Below the pieces are notes generated by a model, which did no database searches, was not told where the DNA came from, and saw only the letters and a program-made list of their open reading frames with translations. A DNA stretch of 64,000 bases, taken from assembly GCF_030409505.1 (NCBI RefSeq), contig NZ_JAUFPZ010000002.1, positions 4,160,501-4,224,500 on the forward strand, given 5' to 3'. The stretch comes from Zunongwangia endophytica (lineage in GTDB: Bacteria > Bacteroidota > Bacteroidia > Flavobacteriales > Flavobacteriaceae). The translations under genes were made by a program, and so were the position numbers. Below, piece after piece: positions 25,491-35,149 of the stretch. Positions within the stretch are counted from its first letter, which is position 1, and the number at the start of each line of letters is the position of its first letter.

Positions 25491-25541
25491 AAAAAATATT
25501 ACCACTCAAAAAAATTTATAATACCTTTAGTAATAAGGCGA

Positions 25542-26363
25542 ATGAAACAAAACGGTGAAACATACAACAATTTCAGGATAGCTGTTCCGACAGAATTTAA
25601 AAACATATTTTCTCATTTCTATTGTGCCGAAAATAAATCCAATGAAACGATAACAAAAACGTTATTACCTTCTTATCAAACCATTTTCATTTTCAATTTC
25701 GGAACAAAAGCATTATTCAATTCCAAACAAAATACGCAAATAGAAATGGACAAATGTCTTGTGTTGGGAACAATCAGAAAAGCATTTCAATATTCGTTAC
25801 CACCCCAATCAAAAATTTTGGTTGCCAATTTCAAAGACGATGCGTTTTATCGGTTCTTTGGCAATATTTCGTTAGCTAATCATTCACCAATACATCCTGA
25901 TGAACTCTTGGATGAAAATTGCTTTACTTCATTGTGGTATGAACTTGAAAAAAATGATAATGCAGAGGGACAGGTAAACTATATCCTTGAGTTTTGCAAA
26001 TCCTATTTACAACCACGGGACAAAATAGCTGAACAATTAATAAATTTTAAAGGGCAGTCGCTAAATCCTATTAAAGCAATTGCTATTGATAATGAACAAA
26101 CTAAGCGGAATATTCAAATTAAACAGAAAAAATATTTCGGGTATTCGGTAAAAGAAATTAACCGCTATAAACGATTTTTAAAAGCCATTGAATATATTGA
26201 AAATATTGCTTCAAAGGCTTCGAAGGAAGATTGGTTTACTATCATCAATAATTGTGGTTACTACGACCAAAGCCAACTTATTAAGGACTTTAAACATTAC
26301 CTAAATCTTAGCCCCACAAAATACCTGAAATTCCAACAAGATATTTGTAATCCTATACATTGA
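25542..26363 (+). CDS. AraC-family regulator with DUF6597-like N-terminus
   Basis: A 273-residue protein. The N-terminal half (FSHFYCAENKSNETITKTLLP ... IFIFNFGT, in two parts) is the barrel seen in AraC proteins annotated DUF6597, and the C-terminal half has the double HTH ending NNCGYYDQSQLIKDFKHYLNLSP and TKYLKFQQD. It lies 70 bases before a quinone reductase gene with the same direction, which it probably activates. Confidence 0.85.
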   Translation: MKQNGETYNNFRIAVPTEFKNIFSHFYCAENKSNETITKTLLPSYQTIFIFNFGTKALFNSKQNTQIEMDKCLVLGTIRKAFQYSLPPQSKILVANFKDDAFYRFFGNISLANHSPIHPDELLDENCFTSLWYELEKNDNAEGQVNYILEFCKSYLQPRDKIAEQLINFKGQSLNPIKAIAIDNEQTKRNIQIKQKKYFGYSVKEINRYKRFLKAIEYIENIASKASKEDWFTIINNCGYYDQSQLIKDFKHYLNLSPTKYLKFQQDICNPIH

Positions 26364-26433
26364 TTTTCGTTTTCTTACAATTTTAGGGAAAAGCAACATT
26401 CTACTTTTGTTATAACAAATCAAAAAGTAGAAA

Positions 26434-27009
26434 ATGAAACATTTAGTGATTTATGCTCATCCTAATGAGCAAAGTTTGAATGGGCATCTGAAAAAAGTAG
26501 TTACAGAACACCTTACCCAAAATGGACACGAAGTAATCCTTAGGGACTTATACCAATTGAATTTTAATCCTGTTCTTTCACTGGAAGATATGGAAGGCCA
26601 GCGAATAGGACGGGTTAATGAAGAGGTAAAAACTGAGCAGAATTATATCGTATGGGCAGATTGTATTACATTTATACATCCGATTTGGTGGACAGGTTTA
26701 CCTGCGATACTAAAAGGCTACATCGACCGGGTTTTCAGTTATGGCTTCGCTTATCAATATGACCAGGGTATTCAAAAAGGCTTACTTGTAGACAAACAAA
26801 CCGTCATCATTAATACACACGGGAAATCACGTACCGAATATCACAATTTGGGAATGGACACGGCTCTTTCGTTAACATCCGATAAAGGTATTTATTCTTA
26901 TTGCGGTTTAGAAGTGAAGCAGCATTTTTTCTTTGACAAAGCAGACAGGGCAAATTCCGAAGTTATTGAAGAATGGACGAATCAAATAAAATCTCTATTC
27001 GTAGAATGA
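26434..27009 (+). CDS. NAD(P)H dehydrogenase (quinone), flavodoxin-like fold
   Basis: A 191-residue FMN/FAD oxidoreductase of the KefF/MdaB/NQO type. Features: HLVIYAHPNEQSLNGHL (phosphate-binding loop), IHPIWWTGLPAILKGYIDRVFSYGFAY (isoalloxazine-binding region, about 87-113) and THGKSRTEYH. It makes two-electron reductions of quinones, avoiding semiquinone radicals. It overlaps the next small gene by ATGA and follows an AraC regulator. Confidence 0.9.
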   Translation: MKHLVIYAHPNEQSLNGHLKKVVTEHLTQNGHEVILRDLYQLNFNPVLSLEDMEGQRIGRVNEEVKTEQNYIVWADCITFIHPIWWTGLPAILKGYIDRVFSYGFAYQYDQGIQKGLLVDKQTVIINTHGKSRTEYHNLGMDTALSLTSDKGIYSYCGLEVKQHFFFDKADRANSEVIEEWTNQIKSLFVE

Positions 27010-27215
27010 TTTATGTCTTCAAAACTTCGGTTAGTTCCAAAGAACTGGTGCATCGACTAAAGTCTCAGCTTGACAAAATATTTGTGGATGGAAAGTGGAA
27101 TTTTGATCTTGAAGACAGCGATAATATTTTACGCCTAGATGTTAGTAGGGTTCAAAGGGACGAGACCATTTCTTACCTGAAGTCTCAAAAAATTCATTGC
27201 CAAGAACTACATTAG
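27006..27215 (+). CDS. Small HMA-like domain protein without the CxxC motif
   Basis: A 69-residue protein starting MIYVFKTSVSSKELVHRL; the ATG overlaps the upstream stop (ATGA), so it is translationally coupled to the quinone reductase. The beta-alpha-beta-beta-alpha-beta pattern (VFKTSV, KLRSQLDK-like helix, WNFDLED, ILRLDV, DETISYLKSQ) is that of heavy-metal-associated domains, but the metal-binding CxxC is replaced by VSSK. The role is unknown. Confidence 0.65.
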   Translation: MIYVFKTSVSSKELVHRLKSQLDKIFVDGKWNFDLEDSDNILRLDVSRVQRDETISYLKSQKIHCQELH

Positions 27216-27245
27216 AAAATTTCAAAATAGCTAAAACAAAAACGA

Positions 27246-27392
27246 ATGAATCAGAGAAAAAACATCTTCGATAAAACGACCTATAATCCATTTCTTATTA
27301 AGGGTTATAAAGTAGCAAAAAAAATTCTAAAATACAGTTTGTATATATTATTACTGTATTTTGCTTATGAAGGATTTATGGCTTGGGAATAA
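27246..27392 (+). CDS. Small single-span membrane protein
   Basis: A 48-residue frame too short for most gene finders: MNQRKNIFDKTTYNPFLIK, then KILKYSLYILLLYFAYEGFM as one transmembrane segment, ending AWE. Positive residues before the helix predict a cytoplasmic N-terminus. It is 30 bases after the preceding gene, same strand, so it may be part of that operon. No function known. Confidence 0.55.
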   Translation: MNQRKNIFDKTTYNPFLIKGYKVAKKILKYSLYILLLYFAYEGFMAWE

Positions 27393-27645
27393 TAGAAAAA
27401 GCCCAGCTGCCAATAATTTAGATAAAATAATTTATTACGATGGGAAGGAGCGAATTTTCTAATGACTACAAGCTAATATATCTGTCGCAATTGAAAATCA
27501 TTTTTTGTTATTCCTTAGAGTTCATTATATCAGGACATAGAACATTTTTATACTATTTAAATAAATGATTTTAATTAATTTTAGGAGTATAAACCTAAAG
27601 CTTCTTGCCAGTCCTTTATCGGTAGGGAAGGAGCCACTTCAACCA

Positions 27646-28239
27646 ATGAAAGAGATCCTTGCACATATTAAAACAATTGAACACGGCTTCAAACATATCA
27701 TAGAAGCTGGAAATAGTATCCTAAACGATAAGAGTCAACATCATTTAGAGCTCGCACAAGAATTTTTGACAGATGAAAGTTATCAGGTAAGAATGTTGGG
27801 CACTTATATGCTAGGGGAACTTTCAACCGATCATCCACAAGCCTTAGAAATCCTGAGAACAACAGTGGCGCAGGACCAGAATTGGAGGGTTCAGGAAATG
27901 TTAGCCAAAGCCTTTGATCACTTTTGTGCTCGCTTGGGTTATGAAAAGAGTCTACCCACTATTAAAGAGTGGCTATCACAACCCAACCCCAATACTAAAA
28001 GAGCAGTTATCGAAGGGCTAAGAATATGGACAGGTAGACCTTATTTTAAAGAAAATCCACAAGTTGCGATAGCCCTGATAAGCGAACACCGGGAGAATGA
28101 AAATAAGTATTTAAGAAATTCTATTGGAAATTCCTTACGGGATATTCGAAAAAAGCACCAGGAGGTCGTAGACCGGGAAATATCTCATTGGGTTAATGAT
28201 CCACGGTTTGGTGATCTAAAAAAATTAATTCAAAAATAA
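27646..28239 (+). CDS. AlkD-like DNA alkylation repeat / HEAT-repeat protein
   Basis: About 197 residues from ATG 27646 (MKEILAHIKTIEHGFKHI); an earlier in-frame ATG at 27565 would add 27 residues with no similarity. It is built of HEAT-like helical pairs: YQVRMLGTYMLGELS, NWRVQEMLAKAFDHFC, NTKRAVIEGLRIWTGRPYF and KYLRNSIGNSLRDIRKKH. The last two are signatures of the Bacteroidota AlkD-like branch. AlkD removes bulky or positively charged alkyl bases; it is plausible but unproven here. This fits a region for reactive-chemical defence. Confidence 0.75.
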   Translation: MKEILAHIKTIEHGFKHIIEAGNSILNDKSQHHLELAQEFLTDESYQVRMLGTYMLGELSTDHPQALEILRTTVAQDQNWRVQEMLAKAFDHFCARLGYEKSLPTIKEWLSQPNPNTKRAVIEGLRIWTGRPYFKENPQVAIALISEHRENENKYLRNSIGNSLRDIRKKHQEVVDREISHWVNDPRFGDLKKLIQK

Positions 28240-28372
28240 GTTTGGCCCAATCGCAATTATTAGCAATAGAAACTAAGATTTAGTACAGCCTTAATAGGTA
28301 ATAATTGAAAAATGCTAAAAGATATTTTCTGGTAAACCTATGTTAGATCTAGATTGGAAATACCCATACAAG

Positions 28373-28577
28373 TCTCTAAAAGGCTATAAAAAATAATATT
28401 CCGATATAGCTAGCCCTGAAAAGAAATACTATTTTTATAGGTATTCATTTGTTTATGGAAATCAAAATGAAACCCTGGAAAAAGATATTATTAATAATAA
28501 GTGCAGTCGTGCTCATTTTAGTACTTGGCTCAGGAGTTCTATTATACCAGTTTTTTACATCCTTGCAGCCTCCAAAA
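28373..28577 (+). repeat. Direct repeat, copy B of the 200-bp duplication
   Basis: Near-identical to 21744-21940 (see that entry), covering the promoter region and first 40 codons of the next gene. As this copy continues into a complete gene, it is likely the original. Confidence 0.85.
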
Positions 28578-29036
28578 ATTGAAATTACCGAAAACTATAT
28601 TTCGACAAATAGAGATTTTATAAACGGGGTAACCATTGAAAAAATTACTGTAGATTCCATCGGCGGAAATGGATTGCCTGCTAAATACAAGGTAAATTAT
28701 GTGACTAGCTGTATAATTGATCACCCCAAAGGGCGACCACCAGAGCCACTAGATAAAATTGTATTCCACAAAAAAGGTAACTATTGGTGGATTGAAAATA
28801 CAGCTGATTTTCAATACGTACATAAAGGTTTAGGGAGGGAAATCGTTGACGGAAAAAATCGACTTCCGTTAAGTGCAGGATTGAAAAGGTTATCCACCTG
28901 CCCAATGGAATTCGAACGAGAACAATGGTATTTTATTACCATTGGTGATCCACAAGTGACCGGGATATTCTTCATCATCGATAAAAACGGGAATAATAAT
29001 CAATACTTAATGCCGAGTGGAGTTTCACCGATATAG
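28455..29036 (+). CDS. Membrane-anchored hypothetical protein
   Basis: A 193-residue protein with an N-terminal membrane anchor (WKKILLIISAVVLILVLGS, about residues 7-25) and a periplasmic or extracytoplasmic domain of about 160 residues, rich in beta strands (WWIENTADFQYVHKGLG and WYFITIGDPQVTGIFFIID). ATG 28455 and 28467 are both possible starts. No family recognised. A truncated copy exists at 21.8 kb. Confidence 0.7.
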   Translation: MEIKMKPWKKILLIISAVVLILVLGSGVLLYQFFTSLQPPKIEITENYISTNRDFINGVTIEKITVDSIGGNGLPAKYKVNYVTSCIIDHPKGRPPEPLDKIVFHKKGNYWWIENTADFQYVHKGLGREIVDGKNRLPLSAGLKRLSTCPMEFEREQWYFITIGDPQVTGIFFIIDKNGNNNQYLMPSGVSPI

Positions 29037-29130
29037 TTTTGCGTTTTCTGTTTCATACTGATTTATTAGACTTTGGAAAAAAGCACTACTACTTGAACTT
29101 TTTAAAATTTGATTCTAAGAGGATTATTCT

Positions 29131-31143
29131 TTATTTTTTATTAGGGATTTTAATTTTAAAAGTAGTACCTACATTCACTTCACTGTTTACCTCAATAGTT
29201 CCGTTCATCGTTTCTATCTGGTTTTTGGTGATATACAGTCCGATGCCTCGGGCATCTTTATGGCTGTGAAAGGTTTGATACATTTTAAACAGTTTATTGC
29301 CATAGGTGTCCATTTCTATTCCCAGTCCGTTATCTTCAAAAACTACCGTGGTAAAATTTCCTTCCGATTGCGCAGAAATTTTGAGATAGCTATCCCGGTC
29401 TACAGCACTATATTTAATGCTATTGGTCATAAAATTTAGAAAAATACTTTCTAAATAGGAGCGTACCCCAATCATATAGGTTTTCGGTTCAACATCAGTA
29501 ACGATTTCTAAGCCATTTTCTTTGGCCAGTGGAAGTACACTTTCCACATTCTTTTTTATCAATGGATAGATATCAATTGGTTTAAAATCTTTAGGGTCTG
29601 ATAAATTCACTTCCACAATTTCATTTAAATCCTCAATGGTGTCTTCGAGATTTGATGCTGCCTGAATTAAATATTTAAATGTTTCCATTTCATTTAACGT
29701 AGTATTCTCTTCTTGCATAAAATGTATTAGCGTATTGATAGCACTAGAATGGGAGCGTAAATTATGGGAAACAATATGGGCAAAGTTTTCTAACCGTTCG
29801 TTTTGATCGTTTTTTATTTGTAATAAACTTTGAATCTTTTCTAAGTGCTGTGCCTTTTCAAGTTCATCTTTTTTGTGTTCAGAGATATCTTCAATAAAAC
29901 TCCATATCTTTTTTTGTCCGTCGATATCTTCTACCAAAATACCTCTTAAAACAACAGGGTATTTTTCCCCGTTCTTTTTAATGTACTCTTTTTCATAAGG
30001 ACCATATGAACCCTTTTCGTTCATCGATTCTATCTGTTGTGCTTCTTGCAGTTCATACTCCTTCGGGGTGACCTCCCAGTAATTTAATTTTAAGAATTCT
30101 TCTCGGGTGTAACCGGTAGAATCTAAGAGTTTTTGGTTCAATTCTAAAAATGCCCCTGTTTCAAAATCATTAAGGGCAATGCCAATTGGGGAGAGCTCAT
30201 ATAATGATTGCAGAAGTTTTTGCCTATAAAGAACTTCAGATTCTTTATTTTTCTGTTTGGTAATATCCGTAAGTGTTCCGTAAATGTGACTAGGTTCCTC
30301 TTTATCTGCACCAAAATTAAATTGGGCATTAGCACTTATCCAGATGTATTTGCCATTGTTGTGCAAAAGTCGAAACTGATACTCAAAACGATCCTTATCA
30401 TTATAATGTTTTTTAATTTTCTCCTTTAAGCCAGAAAGGTCTTCCGGATGAACCAGCTTTTGGAATTTTTCTAAAGAAGGGTTTTGTTCATTGGGATAGC
30501 CTGTAATTGTCCACCAGGCTTCATTAATTTCGAGTGAATAATCGGTGATATCACATTCAAAAGTACCCATATTTGTACTATTGGTAATGTACTGAAATCG
30601 TTTATTTAACTTAGAAAGTTCTTTATTGGTTTGGGTAAGAACTTCCGATTGTTTTCTAAGTTCCAGTACATTCATTACCTGTTTGGAGAGTAAAACCAAT
30701 TTGTTTTTCTGCTCCTCACTTAATTCCTTTGGCTCTCCGCCTATGGCGCAAACGGTTCCTAAAGCATAACCGTTTTTATTTATTAACGGATAGCCGGAAT
30801 AAAATATCACCGGATTTTCACCAGTAACAAAGGGATTATCTTTAAATCGTTCGTCTTTTCTGGCGTCGGTTACAACGGTAGGATGATCTACATTATTGAT
30901 GGTATGAGCGCAAAAGGTAAATTCCCTGGGAAATTCCCGTACTTCCAGTTCCATCCCAAAAGTGGATTGAATGTATTGCGTTTCTTTATCAATAAGGGAT
31001 ATAAGAGCGCTATCGGTGTTACAGATTTCGGCAACCATAGCACTTAAAAAATTCAGATCTTCTTCCTCTATAGTGTACTTATCATACTCAGAAGCTTCTC
31101 TAGATCGCTCAGCATCATTGAATGGAATGGGCGGAGTTTTCAT
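29131..31143 (-). CDS. GAF-PAS-PAS sensor histidine kinase
   Basis: About 670 residues, start at ATG 31143 (MKTPPIPFNDAERSREASEY). Domains in order: GAF (about 20-165; FCAHTINN, DNPFVTG), two PAS/PAC domains (about 185-305 and 315-430; ITGYPNEQNPSLEKFQKLVHP, then STGYTREEFLKLNYWEV), H-box AHIVSHNLRSHSSAI (about 460), and HATPase with NSIKYS, DNGLGIEMD and RGIGLYITK. There is no transmembrane segment, so it is a cytoplasmic sensor of redox or small molecules. No response regulator gene is adjacent, so it is an orphan kinase. Confidence 0.9.
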   Translation of the reverse strand: MKTPPIPFNDAERSREASEYDKYTIEEEDLNFLSAMVAEICNTDSALISLIDKETQYIQSTFGMELEVREFPREFTFCAHTINNVDHPTVVTDARKDERFKDNPFVTGENPVIFYSGYPLINKNGYALGTVCAIGGEPKELSEEQKNKLVLLSKQVMNVLELRKQSEVLTQTNKELSKLNKRFQYITNSTNMGTFECDITDYSLEINEAWWTITGYPNEQNPSLEKFQKLVHPEDLSGLKEKIKKHYNDKDRFEYQFRLLHNNGKYIWISANAQFNFGADKEEPSHIYGTLTDITKQKNKESEVLYRQKLLQSLYELSPIGIALNDFETGAFLELNQKLLDSTGYTREEFLKLNYWEVTPKEYELQEAQQIESMNEKGSYGPYEKEYIKKNGEKYPVVLRGILVEDIDGQKKIWSFIEDISEHKKDELEKAQHLEKIQSLLQIKNDQNERLENFAHIVSHNLRSHSSAINTLIHFMQEENTTLNEMETFKYLIQAASNLEDTIEDLNEIVEVNLSDPKDFKPIDIYPLIKKNVESVLPLAKENGLEIVTDVEPKTYMIGVRSYLESIFLNFMTNSIKYSAVDRDSYLKISAQSEGNFTTVVFEDNGLGIEMDTYGNKLFKMYQTFHSHKDARGIGLYITKNQIETMNGTIEVNSEVNVGTTFKIKIPNKK

Positions 31144-31561
31144 AGTTTTTATTGTAAAATACTGTTTTTTTATTAAAAAAGTAAGTATAAACTCACTTAA
31201 TCGATGATTATGCAAAATGATTTAGTTGAATTTCTCCTTTTGATTGATACCTATTCTTAGAAAATTATAGTAGTGCTTATTTTCGGGATGGGTTCGTTGG
31301 GTGAGTATACGCGGTTTTTTGATAATGATATTGCGTTTTCTGAAAATAAGGATTCCTAAAACGTATTTTAAGGTGAAAATGAAGTTGAAAGTGGATGGAG
31401 TTGAAATAAAAAGTTTAGAACCTTAGAATAGATAAATTTGAAATAGTTTTTTAATAAGGTTTGATTACGGAAAACCATAAGGAAATTTGAGTAGGATAAT
31501 TGAAATTTGAACTTAAATTTTAATCAAACAAAATAAGTTTAAACTTTAAAATCAAATAATT
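31144..31561. other. Divergent intergenic region
   Basis: About 400 bases between the kinase and the YegP-like gene, AT-rich, presumably holding both promoters. No hairpin, repeat or ORF stands out. Confidence 0.5.
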
Positions 31562-31894
31562 ATGACAAATCCAAAATTCCAAATGTATAAATCTGGTAGC
31601 GAATTTCGCTATCGTTTACGTGCCAGAAATGGTGAAATTATCCTTCAAGGTGAAGGCTACACAAGTAAACAAGGGTGTCAAAATGGTATAGCTTCCGTTA
31701 AAGCTAATGCACCTTATGATTCCCGTTATGAGCGAAAGCTGGCTACTAATAATCAATACTATTTTGTACTGAAGGCTACCAATGGGGAAATCATCGGTGT
31801 AAGTGAAACCTATACCACAGCAGCGGCACGTGATAATGGTATTGAAGCAGTTAAACGTGACGCTCCAGATGCGCCTACAGAGGATTTAACTTAG
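31562..31894 (+). CDS. YegP/DUF1508-family protein
   Basis: A 110-residue protein made of two tandem DUF1508 repeats: FRYRLRARNGEIILQGEGYTS with QGCQNGIASVKANA, then YYFVLKATNGEIIGVSETYTT with ARDNGIEAVKRDAPD. The family is small, stress-induced and of unknown biochemical role. It stands alone. Confidence 0.93.
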   Translation: MTNPKFQMYKSGSEFRYRLRARNGEIILQGEGYTSKQGCQNGIASVKANAPYDSRYERKLATNNQYYFVLKATNGEIIGVSETYTTAAARDNGIEAVKRDAPDAPTEDLT

Positions 31895-32105
31895 TAATTG
31901 CTTTTTAATAATATTTGAGAATGTCTCTTTATACATTTTAAGAGGCATTTTTTTTGCTATAATATTTTGACTAAGCTGATCGTGGTATTATAAACTAAAA
32001 TCTATCTTAAGCTTTAATTCTTTTTTTGATTTTATGCTTTATAAAGTTGTTTGTACAGCGTATTCTACTGCTGAAAATTATAAATCTACTTCGTCAGTAA
32101 TTTAG
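31895..32105. other. Intergenic spacer with a terminator-like hairpin
   Basis: GAGAATGTCTCTTTATACATT then TTAAGAGGCATTTTTTTTG (31915-31953) forms a weak stem with a T-tract and may end the YegP-like transcript. The right part marks the edge of the mobilisation module. Confidence 0.4.
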
Positions 32106-33542
32106 TTACAAAATTCTTCTAATATCATTATAAATCTGTTGCTGATGGAACAGTAAATCTTCTGGGGTGATGTTCGCCTTAGCAATAGGAATTTCCCTTT
32201 GCATATCTTGAAGTGTAAACCGTACCTTTTTATCCTTCCCATCGGCAAAGGCCACAAATTCCCCTTGTTTCAATCGAAAAAAAGCATCAGCCCTTCGTTT
32301 GGAGACTTCTTTTTCCCCTTTGGTAATCCGGCTTTCGTAACTAAGTCCACTGCTTTTACTAACACTTTTGGTCGGGGTTTTGATGATCTCAAAAAAGCGT
32401 TCATAATATTTAGCCGTATCGGGGTCATTCACTTTCCCAAAAAACTGGTAGGACAGGTTGCTTAGGATCGCCTTGCTCGCTTTATCGCCATACAACAGAT
32501 CGTTCTGCACCTTGTCCTGCATCACATAAACCGTAGAAATATCATAACTGCGCAGCGTGGCCGGAATGCGATGCATATTGGGCAGTTTGAGGGTCGACGC
32601 TTCTTCCAGGAGTAAAAAAGAAGCTTCGCGTCCCCGTATGCTCATCTGTTTGATCATCGTATGTATGATCATTGCAATAACGGGAGAATAAGCCCCATCA
32701 TATTTTGGATGGTTCACCAGTGATACCACTGCCGGATGTTCCGGGTGGTTGATATCCAAAGGCACTTCATCTTTGGAGAGCACATAGAACAGCTTTTGGG
32801 AGCTGATCTTTTTAAAGGCATTGGCCAGGGTACTTTTTACCCCGGCAGTCTGTTTTTCTGATTCTATTCCATTGATAAAGGCACTGGCCATACCGAGCGA
32901 GGTTAAATCTGATTTTAAAAATGCCACCAGTTTTTTAGTACTGACCACTTGAAACAGGGCAATAATGTGGGGCAAGGTGCAGCAATCAGGATAAGCGGTT
33001 TTCATCTTCCAGATCATCCCGCTTAGTAAGCCTTCCACGGCATCCGAGAAAAACTTATTACTACCGGTGTTTGCCGAGAGGTTCTGTTCCAACAGGTTTT
33101 CCATCAGCACCCGGGAGACCTCATTCACACTTTCCTCATTAGGCAAGTATTTTGGGGCAATAGGATTGACCCGGTAATGGATTTTATCAAAAGCGATGGT
33201 ATAGAAGCTCAAGTTTTTATTTTTGAATAGGGGATAGGCCATTTCTGTGAGTTCAAAATCTTTATAATCGTGGATCACCCCACAAAAACCATAGTGACTA
33301 AAATGCTGCAAGAAGTTATAGATCACACTTTCGGTTTTTCCACTTCCTGCCGATCCAATGATGGAGGCACCCCGACGGATATTATCCGCTTTAAAATGTC
33401 CGTTACTCAACTGAAAACGCACCTGGTATTTTTTATTCTTTGGTACTTTGCGTTCCGCGAAAAACAGTCCGTATACCACCGCACCCACGAACAAAGCTGG
33501 GACGATGATATAAAGGGTAATATGTTCCCATTGCCAGTTCAT
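32106..33542 (-). CDS. Type IV coupling protein of a mobilisable element (MobC/TraG-like)
   Basis: A 478-residue VirD4/TraG-type ATPase. An N-terminal hydrophobic segment (LYIIVPALFVGAVVYGLFF, residues 9-27) anchors it; Walker A is GSAGSGKTES (about 65-74), Walker B FLLLEEASTL (about 290). The middle LSYQFFGKVNDPDTAKYYERF fits the C-terminal lobe. It links the relaxosome to a type IV channel. No channel genes are nearby, so the element would need a helper. It overlaps the relaxase reading frame by 4 bases. Confidence 0.88.
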   Translation of the reverse strand: MNWQWEHITLYIIVPALFVGAVVYGLFFAERKVPKNKKYQVRFQLSNGHFKADNIRRGASIIGSAGSGKTESVIYNFLQHFSHYGFCGVIHDYKDFELTEMAYPLFKNKNLSFYTIAFDKIHYRVNPIAPKYLPNEESVNEVSRVLMENLLEQNLSANTGSNKFFSDAVEGLLSGMIWKMKTAYPDCCTLPHIIALFQVVSTKKLVAFLKSDLTSLGMASAFINGIESEKQTAGVKSTLANAFKKISSQKLFYVLSKDEVPLDINHPEHPAVVSLVNHPKYDGAYSPVIAMIIHTMIKQMSIRGREASFLLLEEASTLKLPNMHRIPATLRSYDISTVYVMQDKVQNDLLYGDKASKAILSNLSYQFFGKVNDPDTAKYYERFFEIIKTPTKSVSKSSGLSYESRITKGEKEVSKRRADAFFRLKQGEFVAFADGKDKKVRFTLQDMQREIPIAKANITPEDLLFHQQQIYNDIRRIL

Positions 33543-34572
33543 ATCCCAATCGATCCTGATTCAATCGCCTTGCCCACCCCTTTTTTCAATTGATTCAGCG
33601 CTTTTATAGCCAGTTGAAATTTATTTGTAGGGATATTTAATACCGCCGTATTCACTCCTGATTGCTGTAATAATTTAAACGCCATTGCCTTTTCATTGGC
33701 CGGGAGCTTGGTGATCGTAGAAAAATACAATTTCGGATCTTTAAGAAACGTTTTTCGGGCGGTATAGCTTTCTACATAATTTCGTTTATAACGGAATAGT
33801 TGATCAAAGGTTTTTTCTGAATTTTTGATAAAAGCATTACGGTCAAAACCTCGTTTAACCATCTTTCCGTGCATTTCTACTTCCGAGGCTTTGTGCTTAC
33901 TTCCCGGGAAAGGCTGTACCGGTTGGAGGCATCCTTTCGGCTGACGATGATATGGATATGGCTCTGCGGTCCCGGTTTGGCCATTCCCCGCACGATACGT
34001 TTTCCGCCCAATTGATGGGGTGCTGCTGCTTCCAGTCGTTGGATTTCCTTTTGAAGTGTCTTAGTATTCCCAACGCGCTCCCCCCGGTTGATACTTCGGA
34101 TATCATTTTTCAACGCCAAAATCTTCGTTGCATAGGGCTGATTTTCCCGCACCTGTTTATCGGTACCTTTAAACGTGCGCTGGCGTTCTACCTTGGCATA
34201 ATATTTAATATCCGTAATAGCCACCGGACGACCATCGATTTCCCGGTGAAAAGCCCTGGCGTATTCTTTCATTGCTTCCCGGGTATAGCGTTTGAGGGCT
34301 TCCGGGGAATCCTGAATACTTTTAAGTTCCCGACCGCTTGGATTTAGGGTAATCGAATAGAACTTGGGCTCTTTGTTCTTAAGTTTGGCTGTATTGCCAT
34401 CGATTTCCCGGATGACTTCTTCGGCAGTTATTTCATCGTGCTGCTGATCAAAAAAATGTTCCAGTTCGGGAAGCGGTTTGCCTTCATTTTCCTTTTCCAG
34501 GTAATCCACAAAATCGGCAGCACTTTGTGCATAATTACCCTGCACTTTCTGAGCGGTGATGGTGATGTACAT
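33539..34572 (-). pseudogene. MobB-type relaxase (DUF5712-like), frameshifted
   Basis: Two frames make one protein of about 345 residues. The first (34572-33877) holds MYITITAQKVQGNYAQSAADF, HREIDGRPVAITDIKYYAK and the metal-binding histidines in SHIHIIVSRKD. It shifts at 33903-33908 (TTCCCGGGAA): adding one C restores SLSPGSKHKASEVE and joins it to MVKRGFDRNAFIKNSEKTF in the second frame (33874-33539), matching the family order I know. As written the relaxase loses its C-terminal third. A single missing C in a C/G run could also be a sequencing error. Confidence 0.75.
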
Positions 34573-35110
34573 TGTCGAGTTCTTTTTGAAGTTCTTCTAA
34601 TTCTTCTGTATTCATATTCAGCTTGTAATATCCCTTCCCAAAAGTTCCTTTCACATAGGTTAAATGTTTCAGTAGGTTTTTCGTGTTATTTCGGTAGGTG
34701 CTCAGTTCTTGCAGCATCTGGTCATAGCGTTTTTTGTAATGCTCTAGTTCGGTATCTCTTGAAAGGGTTTCCGGCGTTCCAAAATCAAACTGTTCCACTT
34801 CTTTTTCTTCCTCGTCTACCTTGTTTATTTCTTGAAATAGCGTGTCCAGCATCGCCTTGGTTGGCAGGGTCTGTTGCTTTTCAATATTCCGTACAATAGC
34901 AATCAGGGCATTAATCCTTTTTTTGGTCGCATCCGTTTTTACGCCAAGATTATCATTAGGGTCAAGATTGTTCCATTTAAAGAAGTTCAACATCGCCTCT
35001 AGGGTTTCCGAATGTGATTTGGAAATTTCTTTGGAAAATGCCCGAAATCGCTCGGCAATATCTTTTTTGATATTGATCCCTGAAAACCCGTATGTTGAAA
35101 ATTTCTTCAT
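34535..35110 (-). CDS. BfmA/BtgA-family mobilisation protein
   Basis: About 191 residues from ATG 35110 (MKKFSTYGFSGINIKKDIA). An N-terminal ribbon-helix-helix-like stretch (RFRAFSKEISKSHSETLEAML, split) precedes a long coiled coil (about 90-180). BtgA-type proteins bind oriT and recruit the relaxase. It overlaps the relaxase start by 38 bases. The His-rich tail HHHH is chance or functional; unknown. Confidence 0.8.
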   Translation of the reverse strand: MKKFSTYGFSGINIKKDIAERFRAFSKEISKSHSETLEAMLNFFKWNNLDPNDNLGVKTDATKKRINALIAIVRNIEKQQTLPTKAMLDTLFQEINKVDEEEKEVEQFDFGTPETLSRDTELEHYKKRYDQMLQELSTYRNNTKNLLKHLTYVKGTFGKGYYKLNMNTEELEELQKELDNVHHHHRSESAG

Positions 35111-35149
35111 TTTTACTGCAAAAAAGTGCCTGTTTACAATGGGTTCCAA

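Noticed and set aside
29039..29269. Plus-strand 76-codon frame after the 28.5-kb gene
   Set aside because: It overlaps the 3' end of the histidine kinase on the other strand and shows no features of its own.
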